In this document: positions 24,349 to 34,139 of the stretch, in pieces
Position numbering within the stretch: the stretch's first letter is position 1
Layout: each line of letters starts with the position of its first letter
From: Gemmatimonadota bacterium
Lineage (GTDB): Bacteria; Gemmatimonadota; Gemmatimonadetes; Longimicrobiales; Longimicrobiaceae
NCBI GenBank assembly: GCA_028287185.1
Contig: JAQBQD010000058.1
Location: 1-39,316, forward strand
Direction of reading: 5' to 3'
DNA: 39,316 nt
Program-made: the position numbers and the translations under genes
Notes under the pieces: generated by a model
Database searches by the model: none
Told to the model about the DNA's origin: nothing
The model's input: only the letters and a program-made list of their open reading frames with translations

Positions 24349-24381
24349 GTTCAGTGAACGGGCCGAGACTGTTCACTGAAC
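24349..24381. promoter_or_regulatory. Paired GTTCANTGAAC palindromes upstream of the histidine kinase
   Basis: GTTCAGTGAAC (24349-24359) and GTTCACTGAAC (24371-24381). Each is a 5+1+5 palindrome, and together they form an 11-bp inverted repeat with centres 22 bp apart, two helical turns. This geometry suits two dimers binding side by side on one DNA face. The pair ends 60 bp before the kinase ATG and lies in the divergent region shared with the twin lipoprotein genes. An intrinsic hairpin role is possible because the two copies are also complementary. Confidence 0.65.
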
Positions 24382-24386
24382 ACTCC

Positions 24387-24420
24387 GCGGGGCGTCCGCC
24401 CCTTCGCCCGGACGCCCCGC
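24387..24420 (+). other. Stable leader hairpin before the histidine kinase
   Basis: GCGGGGCGTCC (24387-24397) and GGACGCCCCGC (24410-24420), a perfect 11-bp GC stem with a 12-nt loop, begins 5 bp after the paired palindromes and ends 21 bp before the ATG. It could slow transcription or hide the ribosome site. No T-run follows on the plus strand. Confidence 0.5.
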
Positions 24421-24441
24421 GCCCCCTCCCGCGCCACGCCG

Positions 24442-26208
24442 ATGAGAGCCCTTTCGCTCCGCACCAAGGTCTTCATCCTCTTCTCCGGCGCCATGCTGCT
24501 GATCGTGGTGCCGGTGCTGGTGCTCATCAAGAAGGCGGTGGACCGCGAGGTGTACCGGCGTGCCACCGACGACATCAGCCGCGCGGCCAAGGCGCTGGAG
24601 CGCAACTGGCAGCTCCGCGACTCGCTCCTGCTGTCCGAGGCCACCAAGCGCGCCGGCTCGCGCGACCTGGTGCGGGCCTGGGGCGAGGCCGACGCCGGGC
24701 GCATCCGCCGCGTGCTCAAGCGGGGCCTGGACGCCGACCAGGAGGCCATCGCCGTGGACACGGCCGGGCTCGTGATCGTGGGTCCCGACGTGGGCACGTC
24801 CATGCTGAGGACGGCGCGGGCCAGCCCCTTCGGCGGGGTGGCGTTCCTGGACGCGGCCGGCCACCCGACCCGCGTGGCGCTGGCCCCGGTGGTGAGCGAC
24901 AGCGGCGTGGTGGTGGGCGTGGTGGGCGTGGGCACGCGCCTCAGCTCCGCGACGGTGCACGACCTGAAGAAGGACATCGCCGTGGGCACCGATATCGCCC
25001 TGGCCGTGGGCGACTCGCTGGTGGGCACCACCTTCCCCGACAGCATCGGGCGCAGCGTGCGCTGGCTGGACCTGGCGACGGTGCTCCGGACCCCCGGCAT
25101 CTGGAAGCAGCTCGTGGGCGGACGGCCGTACATGTCGCGGGTGGTGCCGCTTCCCACGGGCGGCCTGAGTGCCAGCGCCGTGCTCTTCCGTCCCATCGCG
25201 GAGGAGCTGACGCTGTCGCAGAGCATCGTGCAGTCCACCGTGGGCATCGGGCTGGCGGCGCTGCTGGTGGCGCTCATCCTGGCGCTGGTGGTGGCGCGCA
25301 TCGTCGCCCGGCCGCTGCAGGCGCTGGTGCAGGCGGCGGCGCGGCTGGCCCAGGGCGACTACAACGCCCCGCTGCCCCGCGTCTCGGGAGACGAGATCGG
25401 GCGCCTGGCGCAGGCCTTCGGTGACATGCGGCAGGCCATCGGCCAGCGCGAGGCGCGGCTGCGGTCGGCCCAGGCGGAGATGATCCACCGCGAGAAGCTG
25501 GCGGCGATGGGGCGCCTGGTGGCGCAGCTCTCGCACGAGATCAACAACCCCATCTACAACATCCAGAACTGCCTGGAGGCGCTGGAGCGGCGCGGAGATC
25601 CGCGCGACCCCAACCGCGAGTTCGTAGAGCTGGCGCAGGAGGAGCTGGCGCGCATGGCCACGCTGACGCGCCAGCTCCTGGACCAGAGCCGGCCGCTCTC
25701 CGACGCGGCCACGCCGCTCCAGCTCAACTCCATCGTGGGCCGCGTTCTCACCCTGGCCGCGCCCGAGCTGCAGCAGCGCGGCATCGCGGTCGAGACGGAG
25801 CTGGCGCGCGAGCTTCCCGCCGTGGTGGCCCATCCCGACGCCATCCAGCAGGTGCTCGCCAACCTGGTGGCCAACGCCCGCGACGCCATGGGCGAGGGCG
25901 ACCGCCTGCGCGTGGTCACGCGCGCCGACGCCGACGCGGTGGAGGTGGTGGTGGAGGACACCGGCTGCGGGATCGCCGAGCAGCACCTGCCCCACATCTT
26001 CGAGGCGTTCTATACCACGAAGCCCGGGGTGCAGGGAATCGGGCTGGGCCTGTTCGTGTCCGAGGGGATCATCCGCGGGCACCGGGGCCGGCTGTCCGTG
26101 GAGAGCCGGCCCGCCGAGGGCAGCCGCTTCACCATCCGCCTGCCGCGTGAAACGCTGGACGAGAGCGTCGAAAGCACCGCCGTCGGGGCCGAGCACCAGC
26201 CGGCGTAG
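24442..26208 (+). CDS. NtrB-like membrane sensor histidine kinase
   Basis: A 588-residue kinase. TM1 at about residues 10-30 (VFILFSGAMLLIVVPVLVLI), an extracytoplasmic sensor of about 230 residues (dCache/sCache-like by predicted strands, e.g. AIAVDTAGLVIVGPDVGTSM), TM2 at about 272-293, HAMP (ARPLQALVQAAARLAQGDYN) to about 345, a dimerisation helix with His365 in LSHEINNPIYNIQN, and an ATPase domain with an N box (LVANARDAM), G1 (DTGCGIAEQHL), F box (FEAFYTTK) and G2 (GIGLGLFV). The H-box form SHEINNP is that of kinases which pair with NtrC-type activators. Such a regulator lies at 29645, separated by a minus-strand cassette. Paired palindromes and a hairpin precede the gene. Confidence 0.92.
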   Translation: MRALSLRTKVFILFSGAMLLIVVPVLVLIKKAVDREVYRRATDDISRAAKALERNWQLRDSLLLSEATKRAGSRDLVRAWGEADAGRIRRVLKRGLDADQEAIAVDTAGLVIVGPDVGTSMLRTARASPFGGVAFLDAAGHPTRVALAPVVSDSGVVVGVVGVGTRLSSATVHDLKKDIAVGTDIALAVGDSLVGTTFPDSIGRSVRWLDLATVLRTPGIWKQLVGGRPYMSRVVPLPTGGLSASAVLFRPIAEELTLSQSIVQSTVGIGLAALLVALILALVVARIVARPLQALVQAAARLAQGDYNAPLPRVSGDEIGRLAQAFGDMRQAIGQREARLRSAQAEMIHREKLAAMGRLVAQLSHEINNPIYNIQNCLEALERRGDPRDPNREFVELAQEELARMATLTRQLLDQSRPLSDAATPLQLNSIVGRVLTLAAPELQQRGIAVETELARELPAVVAHPDAIQQVLANLVANARDAMGEGDRLRVVTRADADAVEVVVEDTGCGIAEQHLPHIFEAFYTTKPGVQGIGLGLFVSEGIIRGHRGRLSVESRPAEGSRFTIRLPRETLDESVESTAVGAEHQPA

Positions 26209-26312
26209 GCTTCCGGCGCCGACCCGCCGGAGCTCCACGTTCCGTCGGCATCGCGGCGCCTCCAGGGACATGCGGGGGGCACCGCGATGAGCCGCCCATC
26301 TTCCGCACCCCT

Positions 26313-26789
26313 CTACATCGGCGCCCGCCTGCCGTGCTGCGGCGGCAGCCAGATCTGCACGGCGCGCCCGCGTCCGATGCCCTCGATCTGCATCATGGGC
26401 GCCTTCCTGACGTCCCGCATCACCCGCTCCGCCCACGGAAGCTGCCTGCGCGGCGCGGCGTTCGCTGCCGGCGCAGCGTGCGGCCGCATGCGCACGAAGC
26501 CGTTCACTGCCGGAAGGTCGCCGCCCGCCTGGCGCGCCGCGAGGAGCGTCCGGATCGCCTCCGAGAGCTGCGCCGCGGTGGCGCCGGTGCGCAGCAGGAC
26601 AATATCGTGCGGCGCCAGGGCCGGCCTGCGCTGCACCAGGAACGGGACGTCCGCCACCGGCAGCTCGTCCACCAGCGCGACCGTGACGGGAACACGCTGC
26701 ACCTCGCGGAGCCCGGATCTCTGTCCGGCGAGAGGGCGCGTGGCGAGCAGGACCAGCGCAATGACGAGGGATGTTGCACGTGAGGTCAT
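26313..26789 (-). CDS. Small exported protein, unknown function
   Basis: A 158-residue protein with a cleavable signal (RATSLVIALVLLATRPLAGQ) and no lipobox. The mature part is mixed alpha/beta (VPVTVALVDELPVADVPFLV, LAPHDIVLLRTGATAAQLSE, AIRTLLAARQ), then a basic linker and a final strand with VQIWLPPQHG. No family is recognised. The start at 26789 is taken because it begins the signal; the frame extends further upstream without a plausible start. It is probably the last gene of the three-gene exported cassette, 53 bp after the preceding stop. Confidence 0.65.
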   Translation of the reverse strand: MTSRATSLVIALVLLATRPLAGQRSGLREVQRVPVTVALVDELPVADVPFLVQRRPALAPHDIVLLRTGATAAQLSEAIRTLLAARQAGGDLPAVNGFVRMRPHAAPAANAAPRRQLPWAERVMRDVRKAPMMQIEGIGRGRAVQIWLPPQHGRRAPM

Positions 26790-26842
26790 GTTCTGATCTT
26801 TCGGTCGGATGTGATCGATGGGATGAACTTCCGCTGCCATGC

Positions 26843-27712
26843 TCAGCAGGTGGTGACGTACCCGCAGCCAAGGTCCTTCCAGCCTTCGCCCTGCACGTAA
26901 TACTCGACGCACATGAACTCCACCTGCGCGGCCGCTCCGCACGCGCTCGCGCCGCCGTTGCCGATCCCCGTCCGCCAGTCGACCGTCTCTCCACCGGTCA
27001 TGTCGCCAGGTTTGTACGCCGTGCCGCTCGCGTTTCCGCTCTCCGCGCCCCCGTCACACGCCGACGGGCTGTGCGACGCGAACTCGTACGGATCGTAGTC
27101 GCCCCCGAACGGGCTGCCCAGGTCGTTGCTGGCAACGCTCGTGCAGGGCTTGGGCGCGCACGCGGGCTGGGCGCGGGAGTCGGTTCCACCCCGGGTGGCG
27201 CTGCTCAGAACGGTCAGGCCTTTGACGTCTGCGAACAGAAAGATCTCCGCCTTTCCGGCGGCCGTGAGGGTGGCCGACCAGCCGCAAGTCCCCGAGACGC
27301 GCAGGCCAAGTCCGCTCGTGACCATGTGGTACTCATCGGGCAGAAAGTGCTCGTCGTTACTCGACATCGCTACCACGGGAAGGGCCGTCCCGTCCTTGAT
27401 CACGAGAAGGCTGAGGTTTTGATCGCCGTGGTTGCCGTAGTAGTCCATCGCTGACGATGCGTTGGCGTACGCATCCTCCCAATAGACCACGGGACGAATC
27501 CAACTGATGTACGCGAGGCCGTACTCCGCCACCCCATCCGATCCGCTTGCAATGTGAGGGTATCCCTCCGGCGCAAGCGTTGCCTGGGCCGGTTTCCGGT
27601 CAATGGGATCTGCGGCTGGCCGAGGTCCGGGCCCAACGAGGCCGGTCCGGTCCGTGCACGCCAGAGCGAGAGTGCACAGTGCGATCGTCGAACAGGTTCG
27701 CGAGTTTCTCAT
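26843..27712 (-). CDS. Cys-rich exported lipoprotein, unknown function
   Basis: A 289-residue lipoprotein with signal and lipobox MRNSRTCSTIALCTLALAC. AAGGAG lies 6 nt before the ATG. The mature part contains many aromatic and acidic residues and, towards the end, several cysteines (SGTCGWSAT, QPACAPKPCTS, SACDGGAES, CVEYYVQGEGWKDLGC) that could form disulfides. It looks like a secreted binding domain. It follows the 27723-29204 gene by 10 bp, so the two are co-transcribed. The GC content is clearly lower than that of surrounding genes. Not recognised as any known family. Confidence 0.7.
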   Translation of the reverse strand: MRNSRTCSTIALCTLALACTDRTGLVGPGPRPAADPIDRKPAQATLAPEGYPHIASGSDGVAEYGLAYISWIRPVVYWEDAYANASSAMDYYGNHGDQNLSLLVIKDGTALPVVAMSSNDEHFLPDEYHMVTSGLGLRVSGTCGWSATLTAAGKAEIFLFADVKGLTVLSSATRGGTDSRAQPACAPKPCTSVASNDLGSPFGGDYDPYEFASHSPSACDGGAESGNASGTAYKPGDMTGGETVDWRTGIGNGGASACGAAAQVEFMCVEYYVQGEGWKDLGCGYVTTC

Positions 27713-27722
27713 CGTGACTCCT

Positions 27723-29204
27723 TCAAGGATGGCGAATGCCCGGAATCGGGGTGAGTCCAGGCGAGCGCGCTGCGGTCCGTTCCGCGCAGCGAAGGCGGTA
27801 ACGCTGCAGCACACTGACGACGTAGCTCTGGTTCTCGTAGTGTGCTCCCGATATCAGCACGTCCCGATCGGGCAGGACGACAGGCATAAAAGGCGTGACA
27901 AACGGGTTCGCGAACCTCGCACGCACCTCGCTTGACCCCGTCGCCGGATCATAGACGGCGAACTGGATCTGTGCGATTCCGTCCGGCCCGCGATGGTCGG
28001 TGATCCAGAGCGGCCGTCCGTCAGCCATGAAGACAGGTGTTTCCGGACGCGAGCCGCTGTTCACGGAGTCAACGATGAACACAGGCGATTCCACCGAGGG
28101 GTCCGCCGCCACCATCGCGTGCATCTCCCAGCCTCCGCGATCATCGGTCTGGTTCGGTGTCTGCCAGGTGATGATCGAGCGATTTCGGTATTCCCGGATG
28201 GATGGACGGTAGACGCGTTCTCGCCGCCCCGGTACTACTGTGTGTAGGATCTGCCAGGTCGGGCGGCGCGTCCAAAGCAGCAGTGAGTTGCCGTCGCCCT
28301 CGGCGATGGCCGGGTCGGCCTGGACGACGCCGAGGACGAGTTCTTCTCCCGAGTGCACGTCCGCATCGGCGAGGAAGACGCGGTTCTCAGTGAAGGTCCA
28401 GCGGTTTGCCTGCCGCTGGAACATCAGGAGGCCGTACCCGGGCTTCTTCACCACGGCCCAGATGAGCGTATCGGCACGCCTGACCAGCGATGCACCCTGC
28501 TCGCTCCAGAACACCGCACCGGACGGGACCGGCAGTCGCTCCAGCTGCGACCAGCGGGACCCGTCGTATCGGCCGGACCAGAGTGCCTTCGCCGAGTCTG
28601 AGGGGAGGCCGTTCGGCTTCTGGACGGCCTCGACGAACACCACGAACCACGAACGGGGGCCGTCCGGGACGGCGCGGATCGTCCCGACCCGGATCTCCGG
28701 GAAGGGCGAGGCGACGATGCGGGGCGGCCCGTCGTGGGGGAGGTAGGCGCCCAGGATGTCGCCGTCCTGGCCGATGGGGTGCCAGTGGCCGACGGAGTCG
28801 AGCTCGCCGAGGTAGTTGTAGCGGCCGGCGAGGAAGACGTCGCCGCGGGCGTTGGCCTCGGCCATCCACGGCTCCACGTACAGCAGGCGGCGGCCGATGC
28901 GCAGCCATTCGCTCGACACCTGGCGCACCGTGCACTCCGTTCCGGAGCCCATCATCCCGCCGCCGTTCTCCGCGGCAGATGCCGGTACGCTGCTCTGCGC
29001 GAACGCGGGCGGTGAGAGAGAAAGCACGGCAAGCAATGAAAGGAGCGTGGAGGAGGCGCGGTGAGGCCGCAGGTTTCGTTTGTGTGCCGCGGTGGAGGCA
29101 ACCGCGTCTGCGCACACGGGGGATTGTTCAATCAAGGAGGCGAGTCGGTCAGTGGACGGAGATGACGGGCCGGAGATCCGGTCCCTGCGGAGGCGCAGGG
29201 GCAT
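27723..29204 (-). CDS. Exported beta-propeller-like protein, unknown function
   Basis: Up to 493 residues with a signal at about residues 45-70 (LLSLLAVLSLSPPAFAQ). The mature part has repeated strand pairs with Asp/Gly turns and recurring Trp (GHWHPIGQDGDILGAYLPHD, SWFVVFVEAVQKPNG, DTLIWAVVKKPGYGLLMFQR, SIITWQTPNQTDDRGGWEM, PLWITDHRGPDGIAQI), in the style of sialidase or exo-alpha propellers, though no Asp-box (SxDxGxTW) is clear. The N-terminal 45 residues before the signal are doubtful. The promoter lies so close to the ATG at 29204 that translation may begin downstream, e.g. near 29117-29135. First gene of the lower-GC exported cassette. Confidence 0.65.
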   Translation of the reverse strand: MPLRLRRDRISGPSSPSTDRLASLIEQSPVCADAVASTAAHKRNLRPHRASSTLLSLLAVLSLSPPAFAQSSVPASAAENGGGMMGSGTECTVRQVSSEWLRIGRRLLYVEPWMAEANARGDVFLAGRYNYLGELDSVGHWHPIGQDGDILGAYLPHDGPPRIVASPFPEIRVGTIRAVPDGPRSWFVVFVEAVQKPNGLPSDSAKALWSGRYDGSRWSQLERLPVPSGAVFWSEQGASLVRRADTLIWAVVKKPGYGLLMFQRQANRWTFTENRVFLADADVHSGEELVLGVVQADPAIAEGDGNSLLLWTRRPTWQILHTVVPGRRERVYRPSIREYRNRSIITWQTPNQTDDRGGWEMHAMVAADPSVESPVFIVDSVNSGSRPETPVFMADGRPLWITDHRGPDGIAQIQFAVYDPATGSSEVRARFANPFVTPFMPVVLPDRDVLISGAHYENQSYVVSVLQRYRLRCAERTAARSPGLTPIPGIRHP

Positions 29205-29216
29205 GCTGCGGCCGCC

Positions 29217-29244
29217 AATTTAGGCGCGTTGTGTTCGTGCGCAA
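29217..29244 (-). promoter_or_regulatory. Promoter of the exported-protein cassette
   Basis: On the minus strand: TTGCGC (29244-29239), 16-bp spacer, TAAATT (29222-29217). The transcript would start near 29210, about 6 nt before the ATG at 29204. This implies a leaderless start or a downstream start codon. Confidence 0.6.
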
Positions 29245-29644
29245 GGGTCTTTCCTCAGCAGAATCCCCAAACTCGCTCGGGTGTGGCAGGAACGGTTTCG
29301 ATCGAGGCCGGATCGGGATCGGGTGGACAGTGGGCGGGGATTCTGATCTGTGCGGCGTCGATTTCGGGGAACGGGACGCACCGCCGCCCCGTCGATCGCG
29401 CGGCGGAACGACGGTGCGGGGGCGTCCACCTTTTCGGCTCCGGCGGATGTGGCGGCAGGGGCTTGATCCGGCCCTTCCTTCCCTTCGCGAGCGGCGCACC
29501 TCTTCCCGATCCGCAGATCGAGGTGGACGCCGCATCGGCGGGACGCTACAATCCGGATTGCCCGGCATCGACGTTCGATCGCACCATCCCCGCGTGCCGC
29601 TCCGACTCTAGGCGTGCCGGGCCGAATCCCCTGACCGATCTACC
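29245..29644. other. Divergent intergenic region upstream of the response regulator
   Basis: About 400 bp. A 139-codon open frame crosses it on the plus strand but has no ribosome site and a scrambled composition, so it is not called. No sigma54 -24/-12 pair was found, although GTGGCAGGAACGG (around 29284) was checked. No other element is recognised. Confidence 0.5.
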
Positions 29645-31015
<1,371 letters not shown>

Positions 31016-31183
31016 GCAGTCTGCGAGACGGCCGGGCTCCATCGACCCGTCTCTGCCGGCTGCGGGCGGGCTGTCCTCCGGTTCGTGTTCCTCCGTCGAC
31101 GGACTCCCGTGGAACGGACGGCATCGGACTCCCTCGGACCCGACGTGCCGCGCGCCATGGCGGCGTCCGTTTGCTCCACGTAG

Positions 31184-31189
31184 TATAGT
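31184..31189 (+). promoter_or_regulatory. Possible -10 box before the Tat protein/amidase pair
   Basis: TATAGT is near-consensus, about 99 bp before the ATG at 31283, but no good -35 sits 16-18 bp upstream. The rest of 31016-31282 has no gene and no clear terminator for the response regulator gene. Confidence 0.35.
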
Positions 31190-31282
31190 CGCTCGCCTCC
31201 ATCGATCGGTCGGCCGACGGTGCGCCCACGCATTTCGGGTGCACCGGCCGGCTCCGCGCGTCCCACCCATCCCACAGGTGCC

Positions 31283-31672
31283 ATGGACACGTCCAGACCC
31301 GCCACCACCCGGCGCGAGTTCGCGAAGCAGGCGGCGCTCGCGGCGGCCGTCCCGCTGCTCGCCTCCCTCCCCGGGTGCGGCTCCGCGGCGCCGGTGGAGA
31401 CCAGCCCCACGCCGGCGGCTCCCACGCCCGAGGCCGTGCCCGCGCCCCCGATCGCCGCGGCGCCCGTCCGCCCGCCCAACCCCACCGCGGACGCGCTGAT
31501 GCAGGTGCTGCGCGGCAAGTACGGCGAGCGGCTGACGGCGGAGCAGTGGGACGAGGTGCGGCGCGGGGTGGAAGGCAACCTGCAGGCCGCCAAGGCGCTG
31601 CACGACTTCGCGGTACCCATCACGACGGAGCCGTCGTTCGGCTTCCGGGCGTACCGCGGAGGGTGGAGGTGA
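31283..31672 (+). CDS. Tat-signal small protein, partner of the amidase
   Basis: A 129-residue protein starting with a twin-arginine signal (TTRREFAKQAALAAAVPLLA), with a Cys after GSLPG-like sequence (LASLPGC) that could be lipidated. A Pro/Ala-rich spacer follows, then a compact helical unit of about 55 residues (DALMQVLRGKYGERLTAEQW, DEVRRGVEGNLQAAKALHDF) ending with PSFGFRAYRGG. I recall similar small proteins beside amidase genes in other bacteria, but cannot name the family. The stop overlaps the amidase GTG by 4 nt, so expression is coupled. It may act as an export or assembly partner, which is inference. Confidence 0.7.
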   Translation: MDTSRPATTRREFAKQAALAAAVPLLASLPGCGSAAPVETSPTPAAPTPEAVPAPPIAAAPVRPPNPTADALMQVLRGKYGERLTAEQWDEVRRGVEGNLQAAKALHDFAVPITTEPSFGFRAYRGGWR

Positions 31673-33084
31673 TCCCCGTCGAGACGCTCTTCCTGCCCGC
31701 CCGCACGCTGGGCGAGATGATCCGCGCGCGGCGGCTGGACCCGGTGGAGCTGGCGGAGGCGTACCTGGCGCGGCTGGAGACCATCGGCCCGCGGTTGAAC
31801 GCGGTGGTCACCGTCACCCGCGAGCGGGGGCTGGCCGAGGCGCGCCACGCGAAGGCCGAGATCGCGGCCGGGCGCTGGCGCGGGCCGCTGCACGGGGTGC
31901 CGTACGGGGTGAAGGACCTGATCGCCGCCCAGGGATACCGCACCACCTGGGGCGCGCAGCCGTACCGCGAGCAGGAGTTTCCCGACGACGCCACCGTCGT
32001 CGCCCGGCTGCGCGACGCGGGCGCCGTGCTGGTGGCGAAGCTCGCCTCGGTGGAGCTGGCGGGCGGCCTGGGATACCGGCAGCCGGACGCGTCGTTCACG
32101 GGACCCGGCCGCACGCCGTGGAACCCGGAGTTCTGGAGCGGCGGCTCGTCAAGCGGGCCGGGCGCCGCCACCGCGGCCGGGCTGGTGGCGTTCGCGCTCG
32201 GCACCGAGACGTCGGGCTCCATCGTCACGCCCGCGGCGTTCTGCGGCGTCACGGGGCTGCGGCCCACGTACGGCCGCGTGAGCCGGCACGGCGCCATGGC
32301 GCTGTCGTGGACGCTGGACAAGGTGGGCCCCATCTGCCGCAGCGCGGACGACGCGGCGCTCGTCCTTTCCGTCATCGCCGGCCTGGACCCGGCGGACGGG
32401 GGGTCTGCCGACCGGCCATTCTCGGACCGCACGGCGTCGCGGTCGGCGCGGCGGATGCGGATCGGCGTGCTGAAGGGGAACGCGGAGGGATCCCAGCCCG
32501 AGGTGCGGCGCAACTTCGACGCGGCGCTGGAGGCGCTGGGCGGCGCGGTGGAGGTCGTGCGCGACGTGGAGATGCCGAAGTTTCCGTACGGCGCGGCGCT
32601 GGGGACGGTGCTCTCGGCCGAGGCGGCCAGCATCTTCGAGGAGCTGGTGGAGAGCGGCCACGTGGCGGAGCTGGCGGCGCCCGAGGACCGCACGGGGGGA
32701 TACGCCGGCCAGGTGGTGCTCGCCAAGGACTACCTGCGCGCCATGCGCATCCGCGTGCCCGCGGCGGTGGCGGTGGACCGCATGTTCGTGGACGGCGGCT
32801 TCGACGCGCTGGCGGCGCCCACGCGGGGCACGGTGTCGTATCCGCTCGGCAAGTCGTTCAACGCCGCCTACCCGGACGTGCGCGGCGGGGGCGAGCCCAT
32901 CATCGGCGCGGCCAACCTCGTGGGCCTGCCGGGCATCGCGCTGCCGAACGGCTTCGGGGCCAGCGGCCTGCCCACGTCCATCCTCTTCACCGGCCGCGCC
33001 TGGGACGAGGACAAGCTGGTGGCGCTGGGCCGGCTGTATCAGTCGAGGACCGACTGGCACAAGCGCCGCCCGCCGGTGAGCTGA
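31669..33084 (+). CDS. Amidase-signature family hydrolase
   Basis: A 471-residue serine hydrolase with the Ser-cisSer-Lys triad: Lys82 (GVPYGVKDLI), cis-Ser160 (GGSSSGPGAATAAG) and nucleophile Ser184 (ETSGSIVTPAAFCGV). The 24-residue gap between the serines matches FAAH and related amidases. It hydrolyses carboxamides; the substrate is not predictable (a GatA role is unlikely without GatB/C). GTG at 31669 gives the overlap with the previous stop; GTG at 31663 is also possible, with GGAGG-like sequence just upstream. It has no signal peptide of its own. If it is exported it would need the Tat partner as a carrier. Confidence 0.9.
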   Translation: MIPVETLFLPARTLGEMIRARRLDPVELAEAYLARLETIGPRLNAVVTVTRERGLAEARHAKAEIAAGRWRGPLHGVPYGVKDLIAAQGYRTTWGAQPYREQEFPDDATVVARLRDAGAVLVAKLASVELAGGLGYRQPDASFTGPGRTPWNPEFWSGGSSSGPGAATAAGLVAFALGTETSGSIVTPAAFCGVTGLRPTYGRVSRHGAMALSWTLDKVGPICRSADDAALVLSVIAGLDPADGGSADRPFSDRTASRSARRMRIGVLKGNAEGSQPEVRRNFDAALEALGGAVEVVRDVEMPKFPYGAALGTVLSAEAASIFEELVESGHVAELAAPEDRTGGYAGQVVLAKDYLRAMRIRVPAAVAVDRMFVDGGFDALAAPTRGTVSYPLGKSFNAAYPDVRGGGEPIIGAANLVGLPGIALPNGFGASGLPTSILFTGRAWDEDKLVALGRLYQSRTDWHKRRPPVS

Positions 33085-33099
33085 CTCCACGCGACGTGA

Positions 33100-33130
33100 G
33101 AGCCCGCCGGCGGGGTCGGCGGCCCTCTTG
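33100..33130 (+). terminator. Possible terminator after the amidase gene
   Basis: GAGCCCGCCG (33100-33109) against CGGCGGCCCTC (33117-33127), an imperfect GC stem with one bulge and a 7-nt loop, then TTG. Weak T-run. Confidence 0.35.
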
Positions 33131-33326
33131 CCGGCCTGCGCCCCACTTGGCAGCGAGGGCTGTCGGTCGATGCGAGGTGGATGATGTCCCGCGGCCGGCG
33201 GCAGCCTCTCCCGCGTCGGCAGGTTCCGCTGTCGTGGATCGATCGGCGGACGGGTCGCCGTGCATCGCGCGATCTCCGAACGCCCATGACGGACGCGCTG
33301 CTCCCACACCCAGAGGAACCTTGTCG

Positions 33327-34139
33327 ATGACGTACGGTCGAACGATTCGCCGCATCCTGCTCGGCCTGGCGCCGGCGCTTCCCGCCGCCCTCGCGGCGCA
33401 GTCGCCGACATACCGGCACGCGCCGGGCGACTCGCTGCGCTACCGCGCGGTGACGACGGCGCGGGCGGAGTTCGCGCTGCCGACGGGCGCGGTGCCGGTG
33501 GGCCAGTCGCGTGACGCGACGCTCACGCTGCGGTTCGGGCGCGGGGACACCGTGCGCGCCGTCTTCCGCTCGCTGCGCCAGAGCAGCACCGGCCCCGGCG
33601 GCGAGTCGACGGTGGAGACGGACTCCGCGCTGGGCAAGCCGTTCATCCTGCGGCTGGAGGCGAACGGGGCGCTGCGGATGCTGTCCATGCCGCACCTGCC
33701 CGCCGCGCTGGCCGAGGCGACCGACTTCGAGAAGGCCTTCACCGACTTCCTGATCCGCATGCCCGGCACGCCGTTGCGCGCGGGTGCCACGTGGACGGAC
33801 TCCACCGTGATGGGCGACTCGCTGGCGGCCGGCGTGGACCTGGTGTCGCGCGAGGTGCTGCGGTACCGGGTCGTTGGCGACACCACCGTCGCGGGCCGCA
33901 CGCTGGTGAAGGTGGAGTTCGCCGGCACCAGCTACCGCCGCTCCAGCGTGGCGGGCGGCGTGCTGCGGCTGAGCGGGCCCGTCACGGGGCGCTTCCTGTG
34001 GGATGCGGCCGCGGGGCGCCTGGCAGCGCGGCGCCGCGCGGGGCACTTCGTCGGTCGCCTGGCGGTGGCGACCGCGGCCGGAAGCGGCGAGGTTCCGGCG
34101 ACGATGGAGATGGAAAGCACGCTCACGCTGCTGCCGTAG
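33327..34139 (+). CDS. Exported protein of unknown function
   Basis: A 270-residue protein with a signal peptide (IRRILLGLAPALPAALAAQ) and no lipobox. The mature chain is beta-rich with alternating strands (DSLRYRAVTTARAEFALPTG, RDATLTLRFGRGDTVRAVFR, KPFILRLEANGALRMLSMPH, TLVKVEFAGTSYRR, GRFLWDAAAGRLA, ATMEMESTLTLLP). This resembles lipid-carrier or DUF6263-like beta proteins, but no assignment is certain. AGAGGA lies about 10 nt before the ATG. It stands alone, with 242 bp before it and 313 bp after it. Confidence 0.7.
   Translation: MTYGRTIRRILLGLAPALPAALAAQSPTYRHAPGDSLRYRAVTTARAEFALPTGAVPVGQSRDATLTLRFGRGDTVRAVFRSLRQSSTGPGGESTVETDSALGKPFILRLEANGALRMLSMPHLPAALAEATDFEKAFTDFLIRMPGTPLRAGATWTDSTVMGDSLAAGVDLVSREVLRYRVVGDTTVAGRTLVKVEFAGTSYRRSSVAGGVLRLSGPVTGRFLWDAAAGRLAARRRAGHFVGRLAVATAAGSGEVPATMEMESTLTLLP

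Noticed and set aside
24349..24381. LexA/SOS box reading of GTTCANTGAAC
   Set aside because: Known LexA boxes have different spacing between GAAC/GTTC halves, and the downstream gene is not an SOS gene.
24373..26994. An 873-codon minus-strand open frame over the kinase
   Set aside because: Antisense shadow of the histidine kinase; the composition is His/Arg/Gly-rich and no signature is present.
29280..29305. Possible sigma54 promoter (TGGCAGGAACGGTTTC)
   Set aside because: The -24-like GG is present but the -12 GC is not at the required distance.
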